Below, one piece after another: positions 26,223 to 35,026 of a stretch of DNA of 64,000 nt. The translations under genes were made by a program, and so were the position numbers. The DNA is from Enterococcus ureilyticus (lineage in GTDB: Bacteria > Bacillota > Bacilli > Lactobacillales > Enterococcaceae): contig NZ_MIKC01000023.1 in the NCBI RefSeq assembly GCF_001730315.1, positions 1 through 64,000 on the forward strand, in the 5' to 3' direction. Below the pieces are notes generated by a model that was not told the origin of the DNA, did no database searches, and saw nothing but the letters and a program-made list of their open reading frames with translations. Position 1 is the stretch's first letter; each line of letters opens with the position of its first letter.

Positions 26223-26246
26223 TCGCATCTATTTTTCCATATTATT

Positions 26247-27587
26247 TTAATGATACGCTCTTAACACATCATTCGCTAATGATGGGTAAGCAAAAATAAT
26301 TTTTTTCAGCTCTGCTTTAGTCCATCCCGCATGCAATGCCATCGTAAAATAATTAATAAACAAATCCGCTTGATTACTTAAGCTAGTTGCACCAACTATT
26401 CTATTATCACTTTTCTGATATATAACTTTTACTAACGCAATAGCGTCATTATTTTTTTTATATTCTAGCCAATCAGTCATATCGATCGTTTCAACGCTAT
26501 ATAGCTCTTGATTTTCTTTGGCGTGGGAAATTGAGATGCCTACTTGGGCTAATTTAGGTTGACTAAAGGTGGACATCACTGATAATGGATAGTCTATGTT
26601 TTTCAGCCCATCTCCGGTCAAATGTTCGACTAAATAGTCTGCCTCCCAAACTGCATATGTAGCTAGTTTTGGTACAGGAGTGTTACTACAATCTCCACAT
26701 GCATATATAGTTGATATGTTGGTTGTTAGATACTCATCGACGACAATACCGTGTTGATCTGTTTCAATCCCGATCGTTTCAATTCCTAAATCAGATATAT
26801 TTGGTATTCTACCAGCAACACAATAAATAGCATCCGCTTGATACTCGATACCTTTAGCCGTTATGGCACTATAATTGTCTTGATTTTTTTTTACTGCAAT
26901 AAGCTGTTCATCAAAATGATAGTTTATTCCACGACTTTTATTCAACTCAATCAGTTTATAAACAAGTTCTTGGTCAAAGGCAGCTAAGGCTCGCTCATCA
27001 TGCTGAAGTACAGTTACTTCTGTATCGAAAGCTTCAGCAATGGTCATAAAGGCGAATGCGATAATCCCAGCCCCGATAAAAATTACTTTCTTCGGCAATT
27101 CTTTTTGCGTCAAAAAATCAGTACTGTCTTTTAAATAATCGCTACCTTCAATTTGTAATGTTCTACTTTTTGCACCTGTTGCTATCACAAATTTTTCCCC
27201 TTCATATTGAGAGCCAGCTACTTCAATATGATGCTCATCCACAAATATTGCTTCTCCATAAATTGTATCGATTCCAACCTTTCGCAATGCTGTTTCATGC
27301 TCTAATGATTCAGTATTCTCGAGTGAATCTATATAGGCCATAGCTGACTGCCAGTTGGGCGTTAGTTCATTTACCGCACCTGTTTTGGCTAGTTGCTGTG
27401 CAGTGAGTTTTAGCTCTGCAAAAGCAACCAACTCTTTTTTTCGAGTACTACCGTAGTTTGCAACCGCACCACCAAACTTGTTAGCTTCGACAATAGCAAC
27501 ACTCAACCCTTTTTTATTTAGTCCGTAAGCAATCGTCAAACCACTTAACCCACTTCCAATAACAATCACATCATACGATTTTGTCAT
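26247..27587 (-). CDS. FAD-dependent pyridine nucleotide oxidoreductase lacking the redox cysteines
   Basis: A 446-aa relative of mercuric reductase/lipoamide dehydrogenase with the FAD fold VIVIGSGLSGLTIAYGL, the NAD fold VIFIGAGIIAFAFM, the second FAD motif STIYACGDC and the C-terminal dimerisation domain. Where the family has GGTC-N-GC-P-K, this has GGAVANYGSTRKKEL, so both active cysteines are gone. The C-terminal His-Pro of the partner subunit is Tyr-Pro (FAYPSLAND). It can hardly be a disulfide reductase; an NAD(P)H oxidase or quinone reductase role is possible. The lipoprotein gene ends 66 bases upstream of this start, suggesting one unit. Confidence 0.85.
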   Translation of the reverse strand: MTKSYDVIVIGSGLSGLTIAYGLNKKGLSVAIVEANKFGGAVANYGSTRKKELVAFAELKLTAQQLAKTGAVNELTPNWQSAMAYIDSLENTESLEHETALRKVGIDTIYGEAIFVDEHHIEVAGSQYEGEKFVIATGAKSRTLQIEGSDYLKDSTDFLTQKELPKKVIFIGAGIIAFAFMTIAEAFDTEVTVLQHDERALAAFDQELVYKLIELNKSRGINYHFDEQLIAVKKNQDNYSAITAKGIEYQADAIYCVAGRIPNISDLGIETIGIETDQHGIVVDEYLTTNISTIYACGDCSNTPVPKLATYAVWEADYLVEHLTGDGLKNIDYPLSVMSTFSQPKLAQVGISISHAKENQELYSVETIDMTDWLEYKKNNDAIALVKVIYQKSDNRIVGATSLSNQADLFINYFTMALHAGWTKAELKKIIFAYPSLANDVLRAYH

Positions 27588-27653
27588 ATGCTCACTTTCC
27601 CATCTAGTTAATTTTAGCTCTTTACTGATAAACATTCTCTTTTAGTGATTTTA

Positions 27654-28775
27654 TTATTCTTGAAGCAATTTTTTGGTATCAATCCTTAAAACTCGATCAA
27701 CCCACACTTTTTCGTTTTCTCGATAAGGTTTAGCAGCAGACTCAAAAATCGCATATATTTGTCCTTCACTTGCTGATACTTGTTCTGCATGAGCTGGTAG
27801 ATCAACCACCTTCTCTATATCATTATCTAAAAAACTTTTTTTGTTTGTATCATAATTAAATAGTAGTAACTTAGAGTTTTTGAACGCACCATAAGATTGA
27901 GTAACAACTAGTTTATCTTCAACAAACGTAATTCCTTGTAACTCTTTAACGATTGTTTTATTTGTTTTGCTTTTATCTGTATCCATAGTTGTGTGGATTA
28001 CTTGCTCCGAAGCCAATTGCCCTGTCATTTTCCCTCTTTCATCTACAGGGTACTGTTCTAACTTGCCATCTGATTGACTATCAAAATAGCCGACATATAT
28101 ATTTTTATTTGAATACGTAATGACTGACGCCCTTTTTACTTGTGGTAATTCTACTCGTTGTGTGTACTTAATTGGTTGAAGCGTATTTTTTAATACATAG
28201 TTTTCTATACTGTCCATCGGAATTGCAACAATTTCTGCTCGATCTTTATGGCGAGCACAAACCCAGACATTTTTTGCAATCGGATCATATGTGATCCCTC
28301 CGACATGGGGGTAACCTTCAAGAACCACTGTTTTTATATACTGATGAGTATTCTTATCCAACACATAAAAAACTGAATTATGTTTATGTTCATGACAATA
28401 AGAAGAAATAAGTATGTAATCGCCTGCCATGGTGACTCCTTGTGGTGTCATAGAATCGCATTCAACGATTGTTTTTGCCTGATCATTTTCAAGTGTTGTT
28501 GTACTAAGTAACCCTGGTATCACATACATACCATCCTCTTTTTTTCCCTTTTGGGATTCGACAGCTAAATCATACAATTCTGAATATTCGATGATCGCTT
28601 CAGCCTGTTGTTCGTAAGTTTTATAAATAGCAGGTGTTACATTGGTCATCACTTTTCCTTGTTTATCTATTTTTGTTGATCCTGTCGAGTCATGTTCTTT
28701 ATTGATTTTAGAACAACCAGAAAAAATAGTTATGCATAAAAGAAACAATATCATTTCCTTAAATCGAGTCTGAAT
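27654..28775 (-). CDS. Lipoprotein with beta-propeller-like repeats, possible ATT start
   Basis: The ATG at 28754 gives 366 aa beginning MILFLLCITIFSGCSK, but no ribosome site fits it. GGAGGAG at 28781-28787 is perfectly placed for an ATT at 28775, which adds IQTRFKE and so supplies the basic n-region of a lipoprotein signal before FSGC. The mature part has repeating strand motifs (GVTMAGDYILISSYCHEH, HVGGITYDPIAKNVWVCA, LQGITFVEDKLVVTQSYG) like SMP-30/YncE-type propellers. No known family was fixed. It is upstream of the flavoprotein and probably cotranscribed. Confidence 0.7.
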   Translation of the reverse strand: MQTRFKEMILFLLCITIFSGCSKINKEHDSTGSTKIDKQGKVMTNVTPAIYKTYEQQAEAIIEYSELYDLAVESQKGKKEDGMYVIPGLLSTTTLENDQAKTIVECDSMTPQGVTMAGDYILISSYCHEHKHNSVFYVLDKNTHQYIKTVVLEGYPHVGGITYDPIAKNVWVCARHKDRAEIVAIPMDSIENYVLKNTLQPIKYTQRVELPQVKRASVITYSNKNIYVGYFDSQSDGKLEQYPVDERGKMTGQLASEQVIHTTMDTDKSKTNKTIVKELQGITFVEDKLVVTQSYGAFKNSKLLLFNYDTNKKSFLDNDIEKVVDLPAHAEQVSASEGQIYAIFESAAKPYRENEKVWVDRVLRIDTKKLLQE

Positions 28776-29037
28776 AAAATCTCCTCCATTTCCAAATGCT
28801 CTACAATTCTTTCATTTCTTTCATTCTATGTAAAAAAATGATAAGTTGCAAATCAAATGTCATCACTTTTTAGAAAGACTCGTCTTCATCTGTACCATAA
28901 AACATTTCTTTATTTATTGTTCAAGTATTTTTTTACTTAAATATATTGATTAGGGACAATACATACACATTATTAGAAATTGAAACAATAGATCCAGCAT
29001 GATTAAATCAAAACGTACAATCAGCATAAATAAACAG
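28776..29037. other. Gene-free spacer
   Basis: AT-rich DNA upstream of the lipoprotein gene; no gene or RNA was recognised apart from the terminator that follows. Confidence 0.5.
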
Positions 29038-29075
29038 GGACTGGAAGAAAACAAAATGTGTTTTCTTCCAGTTCC
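29038..29075 (-). terminator. ytpR terminator
   Basis: GGACTGGAAGAAAAC and GTTTTCTTCCAGTTCC form a long stem with a 7-base loop, 20 bases past the ytpR stop; the minus-strand tail is moderately T-rich. Confidence 0.75.
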
Positions 29076-29095
29076 TAAAAAAATAATAACTATAA

Positions 29096-29722
29096 TTAGG
29101 CACGTTTATTTCCTACTGGAAATGCTTCGCCAACTACTGCATCAAAAGGTAATTCTAAAATCCCTTTTTTCGTAGGTGCATCCGGTAAACGTAATTCTCC
29201 AGCTGAGCAGATCATGCCAAAACTTTCCACACCGCGTAATACGCCAGGCCAGATCATCAAGCCATCTGGCATCATTGCACCAGGTTTAGCTACTACGACT
29301 TTTTGCCCTGCTTTGATATTCGGCGCTCCACAAACGATTTGTAAGACTGTACCATTATCTACTTCTGTTTGAGTGATTGATAAATGATCAGAATCAGGAT
29401 GCTTTTTGCATGATTTTACAAAACCGATCACGATTTTAGGCTCATTTTCAGTAGCTACTGTTTCAGAAAAACCTGTTTTAGCAAGTTCCTCGTTTAATTT
29501 AGTCACTTGTTCTTCGGTCAATTCTATTTGACCGCTGCCTTCAATTTCACCTAATATGGTGGATACTTCAAATATGTTCCAAGCAACGACTTGCCCGTCT
29601 TCAAGCAAGCTAACCCTTGCCACATTTCCTTTTCGTTCCACACGATTTTCTTGTCCTTTATCATCTGCTACGATGACCATCAAGACATCGCCGACATGTT
29701 CCTTGTTATAAGCAAAAATCAT
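29096..29722 (-). CDS. ytpR: YtpR-like tRNA-binding domain protein
   Basis: A 208-aa cytosolic protein: an N-terminal DUF4479-type half and a C-terminal EMAP/ARC1-type OB fold (about 95-200) with HPDSDHLSITQTEVDNG, QIVCGAPNIKAGQKVVVA and FGMICSAGELRL. The same fold occurs in PheRS beta and binds tRNA. GGAGTGAA precedes the ATG. It is conserved in Firmicutes next to the thioredoxin-like YtpP, as here with one Usp gene between. Exact role unknown. Confidence 0.9.
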   Translation of the reverse strand: MIFAYNKEHVGDVLMVIVADDKGQENRVERKGNVARVSLLEDGQVVAWNIFEVSTILGEIEGSGQIELTEEQVTKLNEELAKTGFSETVATENEPKIVIGFVKSCKKHPDSDHLSITQTEVDNGTVLQIVCGAPNIKAGQKVVVAKPGAMMPDGLMIWPGVLRGVESFGMICSAGELRLPDAPTKKGILELPFDAVVGEAFPVGNKRA

Positions 29723-29848
29723 TTTTCAAATTCACTCCATTTTTATCATTTTTCAAGATACTCTCTTATAATATATCTTCTGTTCTGTCTTAACAAAAAA
29801 ATGAAACAAAACGGTTACGCTTTGCTTCACCAATTTTATCTTCGATAG

Positions 29849-30310
29849 TTATTTTTTATTTGCTTCAGGATGAACAATCAACACATCACATGGTGCATGG
29901 CGGATGATATAACTACTGACACTTCCCATCATTAAACGCTCTACGGCATTTAACCCTGACTGACCAACCATGATCAAATCAACAGCATATTTTTCAGGTA
30001 AGTCTTGGCACATCACTTCTTTTGCTGAACCATACGTTACAACAGGTTCAATCTGAGAAAAATCAATGCTTTTAGCATATGCTTTACAGTCATCCAGTAG
30101 TTCTTTAGCATTTTCTGTTTCTTGATCTAACAAACTATCATTCAAAGAAGAATAACCCATCATTGTATAGACTTTATTTTCTATAACATGAGCGACAATC
30201 ACACGACCACTGTTTCGTTTAGCGACTTCAATTGCTTGTTGATAGGCTAACTTCCCTTGCTCACTGCCATCTACACCAACTAAAATAGTTTTATATGTTT
30301 GTGTTAACAT
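29849..30310 (-). CDS. Universal stress protein UspA family, ATP-binding type
   Basis: A 153-aa cytosolic protein with TILVGVDGSEQGKLAYQQA and the complete nucleotide motif GQSGLNAVERLMMGSVS (G-2x-G-9x-GS), ending HAPCDVLIVHPEA. The ATG at 30310 is preferred over 30319 because GGGAG is 9 bases upstream of it and directly abuts the other. It lies between ytpR and ytpP. A stress or survival role is known for the family only in general terms. Confidence 0.9.
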   Translation of the reverse strand: MLTQTYKTILVGVDGSEQGKLAYQQAIEVAKRNSGRVIVAHVIENKVYTMMGYSSLNDSLLDQETENAKELLDDCKAYAKSIDFSQIEPVVTYGSAKEVMCQDLPEKYAVDLIMVGQSGLNAVERLMMGSVSSYIIRHAPCDVLIVHPEANKK

Positions 30311-30374
30311 CGTATCCATCTCCCGATTGTTTTATTTTATCTCTTGAATCGGCTCGTTATTGTTGAGTCTAAAC

Positions 30375-30689
30375 TTAACTGACACTTTTTAAAAAGGTTA
30401 CGATTTCTTCTTTCGTTTTACGGTCTTTATTGACTAAACGGCCTAACTCTTTCCCTTGGTCTGTCACAACAAAACTTGGGATCCCAAAAATAGTCCACTC
30501 AGAAGCAAGCTCCATAAACTTATCACGGTCTACCTCAATAAAACGAAACGCGGAAAATTCAGCTTCGATTTCTGGCATTACCGGCTTGATATAGCGGCAA
30601 TCCCCGCACCAATCTGCCGTAAAGAAAAAGACGCTTTTTCCTTCTGATACATAGCCCGCAAGCTCTTCATAAGATGTTGGAATAATCAT
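30375..30689 (-). CDS. ytpP: Thioredoxin-family protein YtpP-like
   Basis: A 104-aa cytosolic thioredoxin-fold protein with the active site WCGDC (FTADWCGDCRYIKP) and the cis-proline segment FGIPSFVV. Related to B. subtilis YtpP. It follows the aminopeptidase gene by 9 bases, so the two are probably cotranscribed, an arrangement conserved in Firmicutes. Confidence 0.9.
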   Translation of the reverse strand: MIIPTSYEELAGYVSEGKSVFFFTADWCGDCRYIKPVMPEIEAEFSAFRFIEVDRDKFMELASEWTIFGIPSFVVTDQGKELGRLVNKDRKTKEEIVTFLKSVS

Positions 30690-30698
30690 AAACCATCC

Positions 30699-31775
30699 CT
30701 ACTTTCCGTAAATGATCGTATTAACGGTTGTTTTATCTAGACCTTTTAGCACTTGGATCAGCATTTCACGTGCTGCCTCAAAGTCTTTGATATTGAACAT
30801 CGTTTGATGAGTATGGATATAACGTCCACAAACGCCAATCACGGTACTTGGTACACCATTGTTTGTTGTATGAGCCGCACCTGCATCCGTTCCACCTTTA
30901 GACACAAAATATTGGTACGGGATGTTATGTGTTGCTGCTGTGTCTAATAAATATTCACGTACACGAGGTAATGTGATCATTCCTGGATCGTAAATACGTA
31001 ATAATGTTCCTTCACCTAAATGACCGTAAGTGCCTTTTTTTGTTTGGATATCATCTGCGGCAGAACAATCTACCGCGAAGAATAAATCTGGATTAAATTT
31101 ATGAACAGAAGGTTTCGAACCACGTAAACCAACTTCTTCTTGAACGTTAGCACCAGCAATCAACGTATGGCCTAATTGTTCATTTTGCAACGCTTCTAAT
31201 GCTTCTAATACTAAGGTACAACCATAGCGGTTATCCCAAGATTTACTGATAATATTTTTACCGTTAGCTGTTTTGATTGTTTCGGTTTGCGGCACGATTG
31301 AATCACCAGGGCGCACACCAAAGCTTTCCGCTTCTTCTTTTGATTCAAAACCAGCATCAAATAACACATCAGCTACCTCTAGCTGTTTTTGACCGCTTGT
31401 GCCACGTAATAAATGCGGCGGTACTGAAGAAGAAATACATGGATAATTGCCTTTGCTTGTTTTTAAAGTAAAGCGCTGTGCGGATACCACATAAGGGTTC
31501 CAACCGCCTAAGGGAACAACCTGAAATAAGCCATTGTCTTTGATTTGTGTCAACATAAAGCCAACTTCGTCCATGTGAGCGGCAACCATGACGCGTGGTG
31601 CATCTTGTTCTTTCGCTCTTTTTAGACCAAAAATCCCACCTAAACCATCATATTGAAGCTCGTCTACTAATGGGGCCATATTTTTTTTCATATAGGCACG
31701 AATATCATCTTCAAATCCGCTTGTTCCTTGTAGTTCTGTTAACTCTTTGATGCGTTGAAAAGTTTTTTCTTCCAT
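30699..31775 (-). CDS. M42-family aminopeptidase (glutamyl aminopeptidase/YtoP-like)
   Basis: A 358-aa metallopeptidase with two metal ions: AAHMDEVGFML, DNRYGCTLVLEAL, the catalytic Glu in ANVQEEVGLRG, FAVDCSAADD and the last ligand IHTHQTMFN. It trims N-terminal residues of peptides in the cytosol. The ATG at 31775 gives the family length; the longer frame to 31946 runs past the promoter and lacks family similarity. The ribosome site for 31775 is poor: AGGAG is about 20 bases away, which is odd. TATAAT at 31888-31893 with TGGGCA 17 bases upstream gives a leader of ~100 bases. Confidence 0.9.
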   Translation of the reverse strand: MEEKTFQRIKELTELQGTSGFEDDIRAYMKKNMAPLVDELQYDGLGGIFGLKRAKEQDAPRVMVAAHMDEVGFMLTQIKDNGLFQVVPLGGWNPYVVSAQRFTLKTSKGNYPCISSSVPPHLLRGTSGQKQLEVADVLFDAGFESKEEAESFGVRPGDSIVPQTETIKTANGKNIISKSWDNRYGCTLVLEALEALQNEQLGHTLIAGANVQEEVGLRGSKPSVHKFNPDLFFAVDCSAADDIQTKKGTYGHLGEGTLLRIYDPGMITLPRVREYLLDTAATHNIPYQYFVSKGGTDAGAAHTTNNGVPSTVIGVCGRYIHTHQTMFNIKDFEAAREMLIQVLKGLDKTTVNTIIYGK

Positions 31776-31887
31776 CGTTGTATTATCTGCCCATTCTCCT
31801 GCTTCGGAGCAACTATTCTTTTTTGCTGAAAATAACATGAGATTCAAACAAAAACGGCAGATACTCCTTTCATATGATTTCACATTC

Positions 31888-31916
31888 ATTATAACGCAAA
31901 AATTTTCAATTGCCCA
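31888..31916 (-). promoter_or_regulatory. Promoter of the aminopeptidase-ytpP unit
   Basis: On the minus strand TGGGCA, 17 bases and a perfect TATAAT. The resulting leader of about 105 bases before the ATG contains an AGGAG and an out-of-frame ATG. Confidence 0.6.
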
Positions 31917-32013
31917 CGTTTTTTGTTTTTCGATATTTTCATACAATGTGTTAGAATAGAGATAAAGCTAATGAAATTTGGCAACCATTTGAAATACTCG
32001 GAGGTTATTCCCC

Positions 32014-32355
32014 ATGAATGAAGAAAATGAATTAAGCTATTTTAAAGGCGGCTTAGCGCTTGGTGTCAGTCTTGGCATCATAAGCGGAATCGCTTCAACT
32101 TTATGGTATCAGAAAAAGAAAACATTAGATGCGGATTTAGTTTTAGAAAACGTCAAGGAGGCTTTTTTGCAAGAAGGTCCAATTGAAGGTTCATGGATCG
32201 AATTCGAGAAAAAACCATTACGTAAATTTGCCGTTCATTCAAAAACCTATAATGGTGGCATTTCACGTTTAGAAGATGGCGTTATGGTTCAATATGAGTT
32301 TATTGCGGATGCCTTTACAGGAACTGTGATCGACGTCAAGCGAATCAAGGATTAA
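32014..32355 (+). CDS. Small membrane-anchored PepSY-like protein
   Basis: A 113-aa protein with one N-terminal membrane helix (about 9-27, GGLALGVSLGIISGIASTLW) and a compact outer domain (ENVKEAFLQEGPIEGSWIEF, then ADAFTGTVIDVKRI) that resembles a PepSY repeat. CGGAGG precedes the ATG. It is divergent from the aminopeptidase gene and ends at a strong terminator. Function unknown. Confidence 0.75.
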   Translation: MNEENELSYFKGGLALGVSLGIISGIASTLWYQKKKTLDADLVLENVKEAFLQEGPIEGSWIEFEKKPLRKFAVHSKTYNGGISRLEDGVMVQYEFIADAFTGTVIDVKRIKD

Positions 32356-32363
32356 ACGCAAAA

Positions 32364-32416
32364 GAATGATTGAAACCAGCACATTGCTCGACATGTGGTT
32401 TCAATCGTTCTTTTTT
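32364..32416 (+). terminator. Terminator of the PepSY-like gene
   Basis: GAATGATTGAAACCA pairs with TGGTTTCAATCGTTC, followed by six T. Confidence 0.9.
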
Positions 32417-32508
32417 AGTCTTTATAGTTAATTGCTTATATTTGGGAAAAATAAAAAAGGACCACATAGCACGACATATCTGTCAGACTATATACCCTTT
32501 TTTTAAAA

Positions 32509-33153
32509 TTATTTAGATTGAAACCTTGCCTCAACTCGATAAATCGGCTGACCTTTAGCAGAAAATTTTTCTTCATACTCTGTCATAATATTGCCTTCAT
32601 AGTCGCTTGCATGTAAATCCAGCCAAACTTGTTCCAAAATCATGCCATATTTTGAAAAACTACTCAATGAATATTCAAACAATCCGCGATTATCCGTTTT
32701 AAAATGAATTTCACCATTTGGTTTTAAAATTTCTTCATCTGTCGCCAAAAAAGTTTTAAATGTTAAACGACGCTTTTCATGGCGAGTTTTCGGCCATGGA
32801 TCTGAGAAGTTCAAGTAAATTTGATCCACTTCATTTTCAGCAAAATATTGCGTCAATTCTTCTCCATTGACATGAAGTAATTGTAAGTTAGGCAATTCCT
32901 CTTCTAAGGCCTTTTCCAAAGCAATTGAAAGCACACTCAGTTGCATGTCAATCCCAATATAATTGATTTCTGGGTGTGCTTTTGCCATACCTACTACAAA
33001 TTGTCCCTTGCCAGAACCAATTTCAATATGGATTGGGTGAGTATTCCCAAAACGTTCTGCCCAACGTCCCTGCCACTTTTCAGGCTCATCAACAACTAAT
33101 TCAGGATGACTAGCCAACAGTTCTGCGGCTCCAGGCCTTTTTCTCATTCGCAT
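32509..33153 (-). CDS. trmB: tRNA (guanine46-N7)-methyltransferase TrmB
   Basis: Methylates G46 of tRNA with S-adenosylmethionine; cytosolic, 214 aa. The start [19 protein letters not shown], the SAM motif [43 protein letters not shown] and the end [15 protein letters not shown] are diagnostic. It follows ytmP (gap about 115 bases), the conserved ytmP-trmB order of Firmicutes. Confidence 0.95.
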   Translation of the reverse strand: MRMRKRPGAAELLASHPELVVDEPEKWQGRWAERFGNTHPIHIEIGSGKGQFVVGMAKAHPEINYIGIDMQLSVLSIALEKALEEELPNLQLLHVNGEELTQYFAENEVDQIYLNFSDPWPKTRHEKRRLTFKTFLATDEEILKPNGEIHFKTDNRGLFEYSLSSFSKYGMILEQVWLDLHASDYEGNIMTEYEEKFSAKGQPIYRVEARFQSK

Positions 33154-33269
33154 ATTTTATGTTTCCTTTCTTCATAACAAATTTTAAGAGGGTAGAACAA
33201 AACCAAGATCGTTCTGCGCTGCCCTCTATTATTCAAGTAACGAATAGACCGACACTCTATGCGCTCTCT

Positions 33270-34049
33270 TTAATACCCAAAAGCTCGTTTCAACTTCAAA
33301 ATTTCTGCATTCATTTCCCGTCTTTCTCCTAATTGATGATGCCGGAGAATTTCTTGTAGAAAATTAAATAACGCATACCATTTGATTCGTGTCAAAGCTT
33401 CCTCGCTTGGGCGCATACCGTAAGACAACAGCCATTTATTCCAGCTCCCCTGCGGAACGTAATGTCCTAGCAACATCCCCAAATCTAAAGCTGGATCAGC
33501 AATCATTACTGAATCCCAATCAACTAAATACAAATAATTATTAGAGACGATCCAATTGCGATGGTTTACATCACCATGAACGACCATATAATTATGAATA
33601 GAATAATTTGGTATATTTTCTTGTAGGTAGTGATACACCCTAGCAAGATATGAATTATTTTGAAGTTCTTTAGGCAATTTCTCATCATACCCTTGAAGCA
33701 TCATCGCAGGTGTTTGAATCTGACCGCCGATTTTTTCCAGCATGCTTTTCAGCATATGCGAATGGTGTAAATGATAAAGGACATCCACAACGTCATTTCT
33801 TTGACCGATTTCTTGGGCTTTCAGTACTTGACCATCCAGCCATTCTTGTGCTGTTAAAATATCGCCTGTCACTGTTCGTTTTGTCCAAACTAGCTTAGGG
33901 GCAATTCCTTCTTTAGACAATGCAGCCAAAAGAGGAGAAGTATTTCGTTTAATAAATACTCTTTCAGTCGCACGTATACCCATGAAAGTTTGGCCAGTTG
34001 CGCCTTTTATTGGCTGCAAGCGCCATTCCTTATCCAACTGAAATGCCAT
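33270..34049 (-). CDS. ytmP: Phosphotransferase of the choline kinase/APH family (YtmP-like)
   Basis: A 259-aa cytosolic kinase-like protein. The catalytic loop VVHGDVNHRNWIV and the metal site LVDWDSVMIADPALDLG are those of aminoglycoside/choline phosphotransferases. The substrate is unknown; the family is named for its place beside trmB. AGGAGA precedes the ATG. Confidence 0.9.
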   Translation of the reverse strand: MAFQLDKEWRLQPIKGATGQTFMGIRATERVFIKRNTSPLLAALSKEGIAPKLVWTKRTVTGDILTAQEWLDGQVLKAQEIGQRNDVVDVLYHLHHSHMLKSMLEKIGGQIQTPAMMLQGYDEKLPKELQNNSYLARVYHYLQENIPNYSIHNYMVVHGDVNHRNWIVSNNYLYLVDWDSVMIADPALDLGMLLGHYVPQGSWNKWLLSYGMRPSEEALTRIKWYALFNFLQEILRHHQLGERREMNAEILKLKRAFGY

Positions 34050-34153
34050 GGAAATTATCTCCTATCCTAACAACTTCTAATAAATTATTACAGTAAGTAT
34101 CATTTTAGCTTCCATAGCGTTTAACGTCAAGCATCTCTCTTGTTCTTTTAACA

Positions 34154-35026
34154 TTAATCGTTACTTTTTGAAGTACCACACACTGCCTCAACACCTGCAA
34201 TATAAGCATTTAATAGTTGTTTCGTGATTTTGCCAGGTTTTCCTGTTCCTACGATATGATCGTTCACTTTTACGACAGGCACGATTTCTGTTAATGAACC
34301 AGACACGAAACATTCATCCGCGTTAAATAACTCTTCTTCATAAACAGCTTCTTCTTTAACTGGAATTTCTAATTCTCTAGCCAGTTCTAGAATTTTCTTT
34401 TTCGTGATACCAGGCAAAATCAAATTTCCGTCTGGATGTGTATAGATAGTTCCGTCTTTCACTACCCAAAAATTCGCCGCTGAAGCTTCTGTTACTTTAC
34501 CATCACGAACCAGTACTGCATCATCAAATCCTTTTTGGCGAGCCTCATCCAAGGATAATATATTGCCCATTAAACTTAATGACTTGATATCGCAATGTAG
34601 CCACCGTGTATCAGGAACAACCGCAACTGTGATGCCTGTTTCCATTTTTCCCAGCGGACGTTCATATGATCTGATATTCGCTGTTAAGACCCCTCTGACT
34701 TTTTTGGGATCAGGTAGAGCATGATTTCTTGGTGAGTCGACGCCGCGTGTTACTTGGAAATAAAGTTTCCCTTCACGGATTCCTTCAATGTCGACCAGTT
34801 TCTTTAAATTAGTTGCTAATTTCTCTTTTGAAAAGGGCAATTGCATTCTGATTTTTTCTGCACCACTCCATAATCGATCTAAATGTTCTTCCATCATGTA
34901 CAGGTGACCATTATAAACACGAACTACTTCATATAGCCCATCACCATATTGATAACCACGGTCTTCTATATCGATTTTTACTTCTCCACGCTCAACAATT
35001 TGATCATTCCATAAAATATGCATCAT
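34154..35026 (-). CDS. dat: D-amino-acid aminotransferase
   Basis: PLP enzyme of fold type IV interconverting D-alanine and D-glutamate, feeding cell-wall synthesis. 290 aa (289 from the second ATG). Shows EDRGYQYGDGLYEVVRVYNG, the PLP lysine K148 in CDIKSLSLMGN, EASAANFWVVKDG and the phosphate-binding ILPGITKKKIL. The first ATG overlaps the ecsB stop (TAATG); the second is 7 bases past GGAGG and may be the true start. Coupling to ecsB is evident. Confidence 0.93.
   Translation of the reverse strand: MMHILWNDQIVERGEVKIDIEDRGYQYGDGLYEVVRVYNGHLYMMEEHLDRLWSGAEKIRMQLPFSKEKLATNLKKLVDIEGIREGKLYFQVTRGVDSPRNHALPDPKKVRGVLTANIRSYERPLGKMETGITVAVVPDTRWLHCDIKSLSLMGNILSLDEARQKGFDDAVLVRDGKVTEASAANFWVVKDGTIYTHPDGNLILPGITKKKILELARELEIPVKEEAVYEEELFNADECFVSGSLTEIVPVVKVNDHIVGTGKPGKITKQLLNAYIAGVEAVCGTSKSND

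Noticed and set aside
31776-31946. N-terminal extension of the aminopeptidase
   Set aside because: It crosses a strong TATAAT promoter, and the remaining protein already has full family length.
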